From Jeotgalibacillus malaysiensis (GTDB lineage Bacteria; Bacillota; Bacilli; Bacillales; Jeotgalibacillaceae), in assembly GCA_000818095.1 (NCBI GenBank), contig CP009416.1:3394501-3458500 (forward strand): a DNA stretch of 64,000 nucleotides, written 5' to 3'. A program made the translations under genes and the position numbers. Each line of letters begins with the position of its first letter. The first letter of the stretch is position 1. Shown here piece after piece: positions 32,647 to 41,018 of the stretch. The notes under the pieces are model-generated. The model was not told where the DNA came from, did not search any database, and saw only the letters and a list, made by a program, of their open reading frames with translations.

Positions 32647-33351
32647 TTACAGATCAAAGTCTGCTGCTGACATATTTTTATTCTTTATCTGGTACTGATA
32701 AACCGGTCTGCCTACTCCGTAAATAAGCGTTTCCTCCAGATAATGAACTGCAGTCAGGAACTTTAGATACTTTCTGATTGAAACGCGGGATATATCAGCT
32801 TCCCCTGCAATTTCATCTGTCGCAAAAGCTTTTTCTCCTTTACTTTTAATGATGTCAATTACTAATTCAAGAGTATTTCTAGTCAGACCCTTTGGAATCT
32901 GAATCTGTTGATCCGGCTGATTACTTTGACTGAATAGCAGGTCAATCTCTTGCTGGTTAACCTGCTGCTTTTGGTTAAAAACTGCAAAATGCTGCTGATA
33001 TCTGATCAGTGCTCCTTTCAGCCTGTCAAATTCAAATGGCTTAATTAGATAGTCAATCGCACCAAACCTCAGCGCTTGCTGAATTTGATCATTTTCTGAA
33101 GCAGCAGTGATTAATATGACATCAAGCTTCTTCTCTGCACCACGTATTTCCTTCAACAGTTCAAGTCCGCTTTCACCAGGCATATACACATCAAGCAGGA
33201 CGAGTTCCGCCTCTTTCTGTTCAATCAACATGCGGGCTTCAACAACATTTGAAGCAGTTCCTGCACATTCAAAGCCCGGCACCTGATTGATATACATCTG
33301 ATTCAATGAAGCAACCATTGGATCATCTTCTACAACGAACACCCGAATCAT
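32647..33351 (-). CDS. malR: Response regulator of the CitB/DcuR family (MalR)
   Basis: This 234-residue protein has an N-terminal receiver domain (phosphoacceptor Asp in LVLLDVYMPGESG, Lys in DYLIKPFEF). A linker is followed by a winged-helix output region (TDEIAGEADISRVSIRKYLKFL), the architecture of CitB/DcuR/MalR regulators. The longer frame would overlap malK; ATG 33351 with a GGGTG site is the start, four bases after the malK stop. Located next to maeN and malic enzyme, it most likely activates malate uptake. Confidence 0.9.
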   Translation of the reverse strand: MIRVFVVEDDPMVASLNQMYINQVPGFECAGTASNVVEARMLIEQKEAELVLLDVYMPGESGLELLKEIRGAEKKLDVILITAASENDQIQQALRFGAIDYLIKPFEFDRLKGALIRYQQHFAVFNQKQQVNQQEIDLLFSQSNQPDQQIQIPKGLTRNTLELVIDIIKSKGEKAFATDEIAGEADISRVSIRKYLKFLTAVHYLEETLIYGVGRPVYQYQIKNKNMSAADFDL

Positions 33352-33355
33352 CTTT

Positions 33356-34963
33356 TCACCCCATTTCAAGAGGAAGTATGACATGCACCACTGTACCCCG
33401 ATCCGGCTCAGAATCTATTTCAATTGAACCATCGAGCGCCTTCACGCTTGCATGGACCAGGTGCAGACCATATCCTCTGTTATACCCTTTTGTAGAAATG
33501 CCTTTTGTAAAGATCATAGACTTAAGCGCTTCATCCATTCCTTTTCCGGTATCTTTAACACATATACTCAATAACTCATCAATATATGAAAAAGCAATAT
33601 CAACCTTGCGCTTAGGCCGGTCCTGCAGACTCTCAATTGCATTATCAAGCAGGTTGCCAATAATCGTTACGAGTTCATGGGTCACCATTGCAGAACGGAA
33701 AGGTGGAATTTCTGTTTCACACTGAAGTGTCAGCTCAACCTGCTGTTCTCTTGCATAGCTTAATTTACCAATCATAAACCCTGCAAGTACAGGGTCTTTA
33801 ATTTTATTTGTGACTGATTCTGTTTCGTGAACCTGGTGGGCTGAGAGCTGCTTCAAATACTGCTTCACTTCTTCATATGAACCCATCTCGACCATACCAA
33901 GCAGCACATGGAGCTTGTTTTTAAATTCATGGGACTGCGCACGCAGTGAATCGGCGTACAGTCTGACACCAGTCAGCTGCTCAGCAAGGCGATTAACTTC
34001 TGTTTTATCACGGAACGTTGATATTGCACCCGCAACCTGACCACCTACAACAAGCGGAACTCTATTCACAATGATCGTTGTGCCATTCAATTCCTGTTCT
34101 TCATCTACTTCAGACTCTCCGGTTTCAAGTACCCGTTTAAGCCTTGAATCCGGCAGATAATCTGTCACATGTTTTCCAATCGGGTCATCATCATCGATTC
34201 CTGCCTTCATAAAAATATCTTTTGCAGATTTATTTACCAGCGTCAGTCTGCCATCTGCATCTACAGCTACAATGCCTTCTTTTACTGACTGGAACATCCG
34301 GTTACGCTCTTCATATATACGGGCAATTTCAGCTGGCTCAAGTCCGAATAAACTTCTTTTAATATACCTTGCGAGTAGAATTGCACCCAAAATACCCACC
34401 AGACTACCGATTAAAGATCCCAGAAGGATGTTGCGGTGATTTTGCGAGAGAGTAGCTTCAACTGCCGAGAGTGAGATACCGGTTGATACAGCACCGATCT
34501 GTGAACCGTTGTCATCGTAGATCGGTGTAAATGCCCGGACTGAAAAACCAAGCGTCCCCTCTGAAACGGATACGTACTCTTCTCCATTAAGCACTCGTTC
34601 TTCATCACCGCCAACAAATTGCTCACCGATGATGTCAGCATTAGGGTGTGATTGTCTTATTCCATCCGTGTCCATTACTACAATAAATAACATGTCACTC
34701 GCTTCGAGAATGCTATTCGCATAATCCTGTATAGTTCCCTCAATTTCATCTGTTAGAAGCTCTGACTTAACAACCTGTGATTCCGCCACTGTCCTGGAAA
34801 CGATTAAAGCCTTCTCTTCCAGCTGCTCCTGAATCTCATTACTGGTATTTCTTGTAATCAATAGATCTGTGATTAGAAGGGATAAAAATACAACAAGTAA
34901 AACAAAGAAAATGATTGTGGTACTAAGACTTAATTTTGGTTTTTTCATATTGTACTCACTCAT
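33356..34963 (-). CDS. malK: Sensor histidine kinase of the CitA/DcuS family (MalK)
   Basis: The 535-residue protein has a membrane helix (~15-33), an extracytoplasmic PDC-type sensor domain (~40-175, with VVMDTDGIRQSHPN), a second membrane helix (~180-200) and a PAS domain (~215-320). The dimerisation/phosphoacceptor helix is QSHEFKNKLHVLLGM and is followed by a HATPase domain (NLLDNAIES, DTGKGM, GYGLHLV). This is the fumarate/malate/citrate sensor layout. The PDC residues that bind dicarboxylates cannot be verified without alignment. It is coupled to malR; the ribosome binding site is close to ATG 34963. Confidence 0.9.
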   Translation of the reverse strand: MSEYNMKKPKLSLSTTIIFFVLLVVFLSLLITDLLITRNTSNEIQEQLEEKALIVSRTVAESQVVKSELLTDEIEGTIQDYANSILEASDMLFIVVMDTDGIRQSHPNADIIGEQFVGGDEERVLNGEEYVSVSEGTLGFSVRAFTPIYDDNGSQIGAVSTGISLSAVEATLSQNHRNILLGSLIGSLVGILGAILLARYIKRSLFGLEPAEIARIYEERNRMFQSVKEGIVAVDADGRLTLVNKSAKDIFMKAGIDDDDPIGKHVTDYLPDSRLKRVLETGESEVDEEQELNGTTIIVNRVPLVVGGQVAGAISTFRDKTEVNRLAEQLTGVRLYADSLRAQSHEFKNKLHVLLGMVEMGSYEEVKQYLKQLSAHQVHETESVTNKIKDPVLAGFMIGKLSYAREQQVELTLQCETEIPPFRSAMVTHELVTIIGNLLDNAIESLQDRPKRKVDIAFSYIDELLSICVKDTGKGMDEALKSMIFTKGISTKGYNRGYGLHLVHASVKALDGSIEIDSEPDRGTVVHVILPLEMG

Positions 34964-35123
34964 TTCTCCTATAAAGGTTGATTGGAGATTAAGATTTTTT
35001 ATGTTTTTATTCTGCCACGGGTATTGTAGAAAGTATATGTATTTTCAAAGTGACCTTTGAAGTGATGAAGATAACATGGTCAAAACGCCTGGATACAGTG
35101 TTCCAGACGCTTGATCATATATG

Positions 35124-35681
35124 TTATTTAGCCGCTTCTCTACTAGCCCTGTACTCTTCTCTAATCCGCTTTCTCACCCGGCCAATCAGATCTTCCAATC
35201 TCATCTGATCAGTTTCTGATAATCCGTCAGGGTGCTTAGGTAGGAATAAGATTTGTGCTTTTGATAGGAAAAGATAGTAGTTTCTCTGATCCTCACCGAT
35301 ACGGATGACACCATCCCAGTCAAACGCAATCGTTGAATATTGCATTTTGCGAATGATTCCTGCCTCATCCAATTCAAATTCAACAGAACCAATGGAATTC
35401 TCCATATTTCTCCCGCCTTGCTGTTTCTGAATACTTTTTATTGTTGTTTTTTCAAGCGCTGGCGGCACGAAAATCCCTGTAAGGATAATCAGTAAAATCC
35501 CTATGATTGCACCGATAAATGAACTGAATAAATCAAGAGTAAAGGAAAGGATAATAACAATCAGCAGGATTGAAAGAGTGGCTCTCTTCTTCATACTGTT
35601 CAATTCGCCGTTAAGTATCAGCCGCTTAAGCTGCATGTCTACATAATCCTGAGTCGTGTAAAATGCCTGAAATTTAATCAT
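35124..35681 (-). CDS. YcxB-like membrane protein
   Basis: The 185-residue protein has two adjacent membrane helices (residues ~36-52 and 53-73). A C-terminal soluble domain follows with FDWDGVIRIGEDQRNYYLFLSKAQILFLPK, the YcxB pattern in which a Tyr/Phe-rich strand precedes a hydrophobic 'lP K' turn. It has the same architecture as the protein at 570-1154, but the sequences are clearly different. Function is unknown. A hairpin follows the stop (35093-35110, CTGGATACAGTGTTCCAG). Confidence 0.7.
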   Translation of the reverse strand: MIKFQAFYTTQDYVDMQLKRLILNGELNSMKKRATLSILLIVIILSFTLDLFSSFIGAIIGILLIILTGIFVPPALEKTTIKSIQKQQGGRNMENSIGSVEFELDEAGIIRKMQYSTIAFDWDGVIRIGEDQRNYYLFLSKAQILFLPKHPDGLSETDQMRLEDLIGRVRKRIREEYRASREAAK

Positions 35682-35756
35682 TACTATTTTGAATCACCTT
35701 TCTTTTTATGTCTGTGTCAACTTAACATAGATTGAGAGGATTATGACAGGGATATT

Positions 35757-35786
35757 TTGTGAAACTAATAGGTTTTTAAATATGAT
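35757..35786 (+). promoter_or_regulatory. Candidate sigma-A promoter
   Basis: TTGTGA (35757-35762) and TATGAT (35781-35786) are separated by 18 bp, upstream of a short leader ORF and a methyltransferase gene. Confidence 0.6.
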
Positions 35787-35821
35787 ACAATCAATACAAA
35801 TAATTGGAAGGTGTGGTTCAG

Positions 35822-35857
35822 ATGAAAAACGTTAAAACAGAGGTTATCGGAATTTAA
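35822..35857 (+). CDS. Possible 11-residue leader peptide
   Basis: ATG 35822 with GGAAGGTG upstream encodes MKNVKTEVIGI then TAA, between the promoter at 35757 and the methyltransferase start at 35914. It may be a leader peptide or chance. Confidence 0.3.
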   Translation: MKNVKTEVIGI

Positions 35858-35913
35858 CACGGGTAATTCACAGAGAATGCCCGTCATTTTGAAACATTTT
35901 AGGAGGAGCATTC

Positions 35914-36540
35914 TTGTTAAATAACACTGGATTTAATTTATGGGCAGACAACTATGATCAGACGGTAAAGGTGAGTGAAGAAAGTAATGTGTACCCTTTT
36001 GCCGGCTACAAAGAAATATTGAATACGATTTTTAATACTGTGATGAATAAGAAGAAAGCTGATGTGCTGGATATCGGCTTTGGTACGGGTGTTTTGACGA
36101 CTAAGCTTTATGAAAATGGTCACCAGATTGATGGGATTGATTTTTCATCTCAAATGATTTCAATTGCGCAGGTGAAAATGCCTGCGGCGAACCTGATGGA
36201 GTGGGATATTGTGAATGGTCTTCCCGCTGCCCTTCAGGAGAAAAAATACGATTTTATCGTCAGCACGTACACCCTGCACCACCTGAATGATGAAGAAAAG
36301 GTCACGTTTATCCGTGAGCTGTTATCTCATTTAAAAACAGGCGGTCAGCTGCTGATTGGTGATATTGCTTTTGGTAAAAGAGATCAGCTTGAGAATTGTC
36401 GTGAGGCGCATCTTAAGCATTGGGATGAAGAGGAGTTTTACTTTGTCGCTGATGAATTAAAGGCTGCATTGGACGGCGTTTGCAAATGTGATTTTCACGA
36501 ACTTTCGCATTGTGGCGGCGTGATGGTGATCACTGCCTAA
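35914..36540 (+). CDS. Class I SAM-dependent methyltransferase
   Basis: The 208-residue protein begins FNLWADNYDQTV and has motif I VLDIGFGTGVLTTKL, GIDFSSQMI, then IVSTYTLHHL, as in YrrT-like small-molecule methyltransferases. The start is TTG 35914, eight bases behind AGGAGGAG; there is no ATG in frame nearby. It is followed immediately by an S-box riboswitch for the next gene, but it lies before the riboswitch and is not controlled by it. Confidence 0.82.
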   Translation: MLNNTGFNLWADNYDQTVKVSEESNVYPFAGYKEILNTIFNTVMNKKKADVLDIGFGTGVLTTKLYENGHQIDGIDFSSQMISIAQVKMPAANLMEWDIVNGLPAALQEKKYDFIVSTYTLHHLNDEEKVTFIRELLSHLKTGGQLLIGDIAFGKRDQLENCREAHLKHWDEEEFYFVADELKAALDGVCKCDFHELSHCGGVMVITA

Positions 36541-36568
36541 AGACATTTCACCCTGAAAATGGTATAAT
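36540..36568 (+). promoter_or_regulatory. Candidate promoter for the S-box transcript
   Basis: AAGACA (36540-36545), 17 bp, TATAAT (36563-36568). The -35 overlaps the methyltransferase stop codon. The aptamer begins ~18 bp downstream. Confidence 0.65.
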
Positions 36569-36585
36569 ACAATCAATTAAATAAG

Positions 36586-36687
36586 GTTATCAAGAGTGAA
36601 CGAGAGTACTGGCTCAGCGACTTCACAGCAACCTGCCTAAAAAGGTAAGGTGCTCCAACCAGCAAAGCACAGGCTTTGGATGATAAC
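36586..36687 (+). ncRNA. S-box (SAM-I) riboswitch
   Basis: GTTATCA (36586-36592) pairs with TGATAAC (36681-36687) as P1. Inside are the class signatures in order: AAGAG, ACTGGCTC, GCAACC, AGGTGCTCCAACCAGCAAAG and GGATGATAA. A terminator follows at 36701-36732. SAM binding should stop transcription of the unknown gene at 36778. Assignment is by motif order and pairing; some P2/P3 bases differ from the commonest consensus. Confidence 0.85.
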
Positions 36688-36700
36688 GAACGGACCGCGG

Positions 36701-36732
36701 TCTCTGTTGCATTCATTGCAGCAGGGATTTTT
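36701..36732 (+). terminator. S-box expression-platform terminator
   Basis: TCTCTGTTGC and GCAGCAGGGA pair (with G-U pairs) around ATTCATT and are followed by TTTTT. It lies between the aptamer and the unknown gene. Confidence 0.8.
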
Positions 36733-36777
36733 CGTTTCTCTTGATTCTTATTTAAAAAATTTGAAGGAGAGATGGAA

Positions 36778-37119
36778 ATGAATGCTTCAGGAATGTTGAG
36801 AGGATATGCTTCAAAGGCTATGCCGAATGATGCGTACTTCGCGCACGTCACAAAGACCATGGAGAAGCAATTGAAGCAGTGGGATTCGGATTATGAGCTA
36901 TTTGTAAATACCACAGATGGTTACCGAATCGCAGTTTTACTTGGGGAAAAGCGTTACGCATCAGCATTGAGTGTTGAAGAATGGGATACCCTTCAGCAAA
37001 ACGCTCCCTTTTCAGTAGACCGGGCAATCTGGCAGCAGCTGCAGGAACAGGGGCTTGAGGTGAAGACTGGGTTTGGGGACTATATTGAGAAGGTGTTCGG
37101 GGGTTTTATGAGTAACTAA
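36778..37119 (+). CDS. Uncharacterised protein under S-box control
   Basis: This 113-residue soluble protein starts at ATG 36778, eight bases behind AAGGAG (the ATG at 36772 is too close to the site). It has no signal, membrane segment or recognisable motif. Predicted elements are a helix (NDAYFAHVTKTMEKQLKQW), strands (YELFVNTTDGYRIAVLLG) and an amphipathic C-terminal helix. Because SAM-I riboswitches normally control methionine, cysteine or SAM-related genes, a role in that metabolism is likely but not specified by the sequence. Confidence 0.75.
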   Translation: MNASGMLRGYASKAMPNDAYFAHVTKTMEKQLKQWDSDYELFVNTTDGYRIAVLLGEKRYASALSVEEWDTLQQNAPFSVDRAIWQQLQEQGLEVKTGFGDYIEKVFGGFMSN

Positions 37120-37128
37120 GTTAGCGTC

Positions 37129-37173
37129 TGCACTTTGGGGCGGAGGTTAACGGGCCACCCGTCTCCAAAGTGT
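37129..37173. terminator. Bidirectional terminator
   Basis: CACTTTGG at 37130 pairs with CCAAAGTG near 37163, with inner GGAG/CTCC-type pairing, and is followed by TTTTATTTTTTA. It lies between convergent genes. Confidence 0.8.
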
Positions 37174-37174
37174 T

Positions 37175-37702
37175 TTATTTTTTACCCCAGTTCCTCATCC
37201 CGCTCTCACTCCCATTTAGCATCATCTGATAATAACCCAACACATATTTCTCATAAACTTCTGCCAGCCGTGCCTCAAGCATTGAGCCCTTATCTAAAGA
37301 CTCCCACGCCACATCCGGTTCTTCATCTAAAGCTGATTTCATTGCAGACAGCACTTCTTTTTCAAATGTTTTGTGAGTAATAGTCGGATGAGAGAGCGCA
37401 TTGATAATAAAATTGTAAACTTCTGAATGTCTCTGCGCCTCATCCAGCAGGTTCACCACGTTACACCCTAAAGCAACGAGCGCACCCTGCCTTAATACTT
37501 CCGCTTCCTTTTCATGCAAAAACATCGTCTCAGCATCCACTTCAGTAAAAAGAAAACGTTCATAATCAACCGGTTCATAGTCAATGTTATGAGCGAACCC
37601 ACCATAGCTTCTGGTCATGTCATGGTACATCCAGAGAATGTGGCCGATCATCTCACGGCACTCGTTAAAATGCTCCGGGGTGAGTGTGAAATGATTCTTC
37701 AT
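37175..37702 (-). CDS. Uncharacterised, mainly helical protein
   Basis: This 175-residue protein (ATG 37702; AGGAAAAACCC upstream) looks entirely alpha-helical, with HILWMYHDMTRSYGG, EAEVLRQGALVALGCNVVNLLDEAQRH and a C-terminal helix YEKYVLGYYQMML. No enzyme motif is seen. The residue pattern is vaguely like four-helix DinB-type proteins, but a metal-binding triad is not evident. The longer upstream frame lacks a ribosome binding site. Confidence 0.6.
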   Translation of the reverse strand: MKNHFTLTPEHFNECREMIGHILWMYHDMTRSYGGFAHNIDYEPVDYERFLFTEVDAETMFLHEKEAEVLRQGALVALGCNVVNLLDEAQRHSEVYNFIINALSHPTITHKTFEKEVLSAMKSALDEEPDVAWESLDKGSMLEARLAEVYEKYVLGYYQMMLNGSESGMRNWGKK

Positions 37703-37996
37703 GGGTTTTTCCTGCTTTCGTTTTATTTTTTGTTGATGTGCCCATAATGCTATTTCGATACATTTTTTACCATTATATCTTATAAGAACACTCAACTCAA
37801 CTTAACAACAATATTCAGATTTTCCCCACTACAAAATCAACATCTGTGTTTTACTGGAGAATAGTCCCCTCCCCTTGCACTTTCACCCAAATCCTATTAA
37901 AGTATATAAAGACCAAAGTCAAGCGAAACTAGTCATTGATGATTTTATATAATATGTTGGGAACGTGTTTCCTCTATAGAAAGGGTTCAGATAGAT

Positions 37997-38998
37997 ATGA
38001 AAGATAATTTCTGGCATGAGTTGCCGCGTCCATTTTTTGTGCTTGCACCGATGGAAGCAGTGACAGATGTCGTGTTTCGTCATGTTGTCAGTGAAGCAGC
38101 GAGACCTGATGTATTTTTTACGGAGTTTACGAATTCGGAGAGCTACTGTCACCCGCGCGGAAAAGACAGCGTGAAGGGCCGTCTTACTTTTACAGAGGAT
38201 GAGCAGCCGATTGTTGCGCATATCTGGGGTGACAAGCCTGAGTATTTCCGTCAGATGAGTATCGGGATGGCCGAGATGGGCTATCGCGGTGTGGATATTA
38301 ATATGGGCTGTCCTGTACAAAACGTTGCGGCAAACGGAAAAGGATCAGGATTGATTCGTCATCCTGAGACTGCGGCAGCGATTATTCAGGCAGCAAAAGC
38401 GGGAGGTCTTCCAGTCAGCGTGAAGACGCGTCTTGGCTATACGAACGTAGATGAGTGGCACGACTGGCTGAAGCATGTGCTTGAACAGGATATTGCAAAC
38501 CTGTCGATCCACCTGCGTACGAAAAAAGAGATGAGTAACGTGCCTGCCCACTGGGAGTTGATCCCTGAGATCAAAAAGCTGCGCGATGAAGTTGCACCGC
38601 ATACGCTTCTTACCATTAACGGTGATATCGAGGACCGTCAGATGGGCCTTGAGCTTGCTGAGAAATACGGCATTGATGGCGTGATGATCGGGCGAGGGAT
38701 TTTCCATAATCCATTTGCATTTGAAAAAGAGAAAAAAGAGCACACGAGTGAGGAGTTACTTGATCTGCTTCGCCTGCAGCTTGATCTGCATGATAAATAC
38801 TCAAGAGAGCTTGAGCCTCGTGCGTTCAAACCGCTACGCCGCTTCTTTAAAATCTATGTACGTGGTTTCCGTGGTGCGAGTGAGCTTAGAAATCGTCTGA
38901 TGGAAACGGAGACGACGGATGAGGTGCGTGATCTGCTGAACGAATTCACGGAGAAAAATGGTGTGAATGAAGAGCAGGGATTTTCGGTTATTAAATAA
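37997..38998 (+). CDS. dus: tRNA-dihydrouridine synthase
   Basis: This FMN enzyme reduces uridine to dihydrouridine in tRNA. The 333-residue protein has an FMN-binding TIM barrel starting [17 protein letters not shown], the catalytic Cys105 in [27 protein letters not shown] and TINGDIEDR then [13 protein letters not shown] helical C-terminal domain follows from about residue 250. The catalytic cysteine and phosphate-binding GRG are intact. It is related to B. subtilis YfjN/DusB-type enzymes. The AAAGGG site precedes ATG 37997. A hairpin terminator follows. Confidence 0.92.
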   Translation: MKDNFWHELPRPFFVLAPMEAVTDVVFRHVVSEAARPDVFFTEFTNSESYCHPRGKDSVKGRLTFTEDEQPIVAHIWGDKPEYFRQMSIGMAEMGYRGVDINMGCPVQNVAANGKGSGLIRHPETAAAIIQAAKAGGLPVSVKTRLGYTNVDEWHDWLKHVLEQDIANLSIHLRTKKEMSNVPAHWELIPEIKKLRDEVAPHTLLTINGDIEDRQMGLELAEKYGIDGVMIGRGIFHNPFAFEKEKKEHTSEELLDLLRLQLDLHDKYSRELEPRAFKPLRRFFKIYVRGFRGASELRNRLMETETTDEVRDLLNEFTEKNGVNEEQGFSVIK

Positions 38999-39002
38999 AG
39001 AA

Positions 39003-39042
39003 TGGAGAGAAAAGCTGATTTTGGGCTTTTCTCTTTTTTAGT
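39003..39042 (+). terminator. dus terminator
   Basis: GAGAGAAAAGC and GCTTTTCTC form a stem followed by TTTTTT, a few bases past the stop. Confidence 0.85.
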
Positions 39043-39062
39043 TCTATTTAAGGTTGAGCTTT

Positions 39063-39186
39063 TTAATCGTTTCGCTGCGCTTCAGGCGGATGCTTTCCGG
39101 ACGGTTGTTGCTGAGCCTCCTCAGCGCAAGCGCCTGCGGGGTCTCAGCTTCCAACTAATCGTCCCGGAGTCACCGCCTCCTCCAGA
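39063..39186 (+). repeat. CGCTTTCCGC-type dispersed repeat, copy F1
   Basis: It shares TTAATCGTTTCGCTGCGCTT and the blocks GAGCCTCCTCAGC, GCGGGGTCTCA and GGAGTC-CCGCC with the copy at 45152. The element is GC-rich with inverted GGCGG/CCGCC ends. A 63-codon frame inside is not considered a gene. Confidence 0.75.
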
Positions 39187-39277
39187 AAAATAGTTGAATA
39201 ATTGCAACCAAATGAAATAAAAGCCAGTATAAATAATATATAAGCTAAAAATTACAGCAACTTACGGAGGAAACCAT

Positions 39278-40009
39278 ATGTCAGAACTTCACCAGCCCAT
39301 TTCAAAAGAAGAATTCGAACGGATCAGAAAGGAAATCACCCGTTTCCGCGCGACTTATAAGTTTGCTTTAGATGAGATCAGTACCAAGGTAAACATTCTG
39401 AAAGAGGAGTTCCAGCTGATTCACACGTATAACCCGATTGAGCATGTGAATACGCGCGTGAAATCCGGGGATAGTATTGTGAAGAAAATGCAGAAGAAGG
39501 GTCTGCCGCTGTCGCTCGACGTAATTGAAAAAGAGATTAAAGATCTCGCCGGAATCCGGGTCATCTGCTCATTCGTTTCAGATATCTACAGAATCAGTGA
39601 CATGATTCAGAATCAGGCGGATATCCAGGTGATGGAAGTGAAGGATTATATCCAAAACCCAAAGCCAAACGGCTATCAGAGCCTTCACCTGCTTCTGCAG
39701 ATTCCGGTTTTTATGTCAGACCGCACTGTGAATGTGAATGTTGAGATGCAGATCAGAACGATTGCGATGGATTTCTGGGCGAGTCTCGAGCACAAAATCT
39801 ATTATAAATATAATGGCAACGTTCCTGAAAAGCTGATGCTCGAGCTGAAGGAAGCTGCTGATACGGCGAGTGCGCTGGATAGGAAAATGGAGCGGATTAA
39901 TCAGGAGGTCAATATTTTAAAGGAAACGAACCCTGAAGAAGATGTGATGATCAACCCGGCAGAGATGATGGCTGATCTGTTAAAGCGTATGGATAAAGGA
40001 CGGAAGTAG
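39278..40009 (+). CDS. Small alarmone synthetase (RelP/RelQ-type (p)ppGpp synthetase)
   Basis: The 243-residue protein contains only the RelA/SpoT synthetase domain. It has RVKSGDSIVKKMQKKG (ATP side), KDLAGIRVICSFVSDI, PKPNGYQSLHL and VEMQIRTIAMDFWASLEHKIYYK with the catalytic Glu. A helical C-terminal extension follows. No HD hydrolase, TGS or ACT domain is present, so it makes but does not degrade ppGpp/pppGpp. It could be YwaC- or YjbM-like; the two cannot be separated here by eye. GGAGG precedes ATG 39278. Confidence 0.92.
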   Translation: MSELHQPISKEEFERIRKEITRFRATYKFALDEISTKVNILKEEFQLIHTYNPIEHVNTRVKSGDSIVKKMQKKGLPLSLDVIEKEIKDLAGIRVICSFVSDIYRISDMIQNQADIQVMEVKDYIQNPKPNGYQSLHLLLQIPVFMSDRTVNVNVEMQIRTIAMDFWASLEHKIYYKYNGNVPEKLMLELKEAADTASALDRKMERINQEVNILKETNPEEDVMINPAEMMADLLKRMDKGRK

Positions 40010-40010
40010 C

Positions 40011-40047
40011 GCAAAAAGCCGGGTAGCAGATCTGCTATCCGGCTTTT
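40011..40047. terminator. Bidirectional terminator
   Basis: AAAAGCCGGGTAGCAGA and TCTGCTATCCGGCTTTT form a long stem. It overlaps the stop of the convergent membrane protein gene at 40046. Confidence 0.9.
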
Positions 40048-40273
40048 ACGCACTCCCTGAAAACCAAGTCACAACAAGCGCCATACTCACAACGCCCCAT
40101 GCAACTGCTGCCCAGATAAACCAGATGACCGGCTTTGCCTGTTTTTCACCATCTTCAACGTCCGGGTTACTTTTCAGAAACCTGACTCTGTTCCTCATTT
40201 TTTTACTAACGACCAACAGTATAATCAATCCAATCACGAAAAAAGCGATGGTAAACCAAAGCAGTAAGTCCAT
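40046..40273 (-). CDS. Small membrane protein (75 residues)
   Basis: Two membrane helices (residues 3-22 and 49-70) flank a charged loop (KKMRNRVRFLKSNPDVEDGEKQ). No family is recognised. AGGGGG lies nine bases before ATG 40273. It follows the zinc-ribbon gene on the same strand. Confidence 0.7.
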   Translation of the reverse strand: MDLLLWFTIAFFVIGLIILLVVSKKMRNRVRFLKSNPDVEDGEKQAKPVIWFIWAAVAWGVVSMALVVTWFSGSA

Positions 40274-40299
40274 TTCGCCACACCCCCTGTTTAAATGGT

Positions 40300-40494
40300 T
40301 TAAAGCCTTTCCGGACTTTCAATCTTCATTTCAAATACATCCCCGCATTTCGCACAGCAGAAGATATACATCGATGTGCCAAATGATATAAACGAATCTG
40401 GTTTCCTAATTTTATCATAGCCGTTGTTGCCGATTTTTCCGGTCTTACTCTCTGTATGGCCGCACTTTTCACACTTAAAGTTTTCCCTTGTCAT
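40300..40494 (-). CDS. Small zinc-ribbon protein
   Basis: The 64-residue protein has two zinc knuckles, FKCEKCGH near the start and FCCAKCGDVFE near the end, connected by a strand-rich linker. This is typical of small DNA/RNA-binding or partner-binding zinc ribbons (DUF-type 'nucleic-acid-binding Zn ribbon'). ATG 40494 is chosen for GAGGAG upstream; a longer frame to 40578 lacks a site. Confidence 0.75.
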   Translation of the reverse strand: MTRENFKCEKCGHTESKTGKIGNNGYDKIRKPDSFISFGTSMYIFCCAKCGDVFEMKIESPERL

Positions 40495-40601
40495 GCGCTC
40501 ACTCCTCAAAGATGACTTAACAAAGATACGAACGAGATGGAAAAACGTTCCCTTAAAATCAAAAAGCCCCCACTCCATTTCCGGAAAGGGGGCTGCACTG
40601 C

Positions 40602-41018
40602 TTATTTTTTCACTGTTACCTTTGCTGCTTTACTTGTTTTGCCTTCTGCATCTGTTGCAGTGATACTGAGAATAGTAGACTTTTCCTGCTTCTCAATCTC
40701 AACTTCAAAGTGACCCTTATCATCTGCCTTCGCAGCACCGATCACGTTGTCGCCGGCTTTTACTGTGACTTCTGCGTTAGCTTCCGTTTTACCAGAGACA
40801 GTTTCAGAAGAGCTCTTGACGTTACCTTGTACATTCGGTGCTGATGGTGCTTCACCGTCATTCACGCTGACTGTTTTCGTGTCAATCAGCTCACCATCTG
40901 CATTTTCTGCTGTAATCGTCAGGATTGCCCCTGCTTCTGTCTTGCCTGTTACTTCTGTTGACTGATCAGATACTTCGTTTGCAGTTGGAGCTGCTGGTGA
41001 TGCTTCCCAGAATTTCAT
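40602..41018 (-). pseudogene. Truncated bacterial Ig-like domain protein
   Basis: The 138-residue frame consists of two tandem Ig-like (Big-type) domains of ~65 residues. They share the repeats SxxVxGKTEAxAxxTV and the sheet pattern ending ITATDAEGKTSKAAKVTV. Such domains occur in secreted, wall-bound proteins, but here there is no signal peptide, and the gene abuts, head to head, the broken 5' end of a ferritin-like gene remnant. AGGAG before ATG 41018 could still allow translation. I read it as the 3' piece of a larger surface protein gene. Confidence 0.6.

Noticed and set aside
36691-36704. T-box-like GGACCGCGGTC motif
   Set aside because: The upstream structure fits an S-box and lacks a T-box specifier loop and the GGTGGNACCGCG antiterminator.
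39002-39193. ORF of 63 codons after dus
   Set aside because: It spans the terminator and repeat F1 and shows repeat-type sequence.
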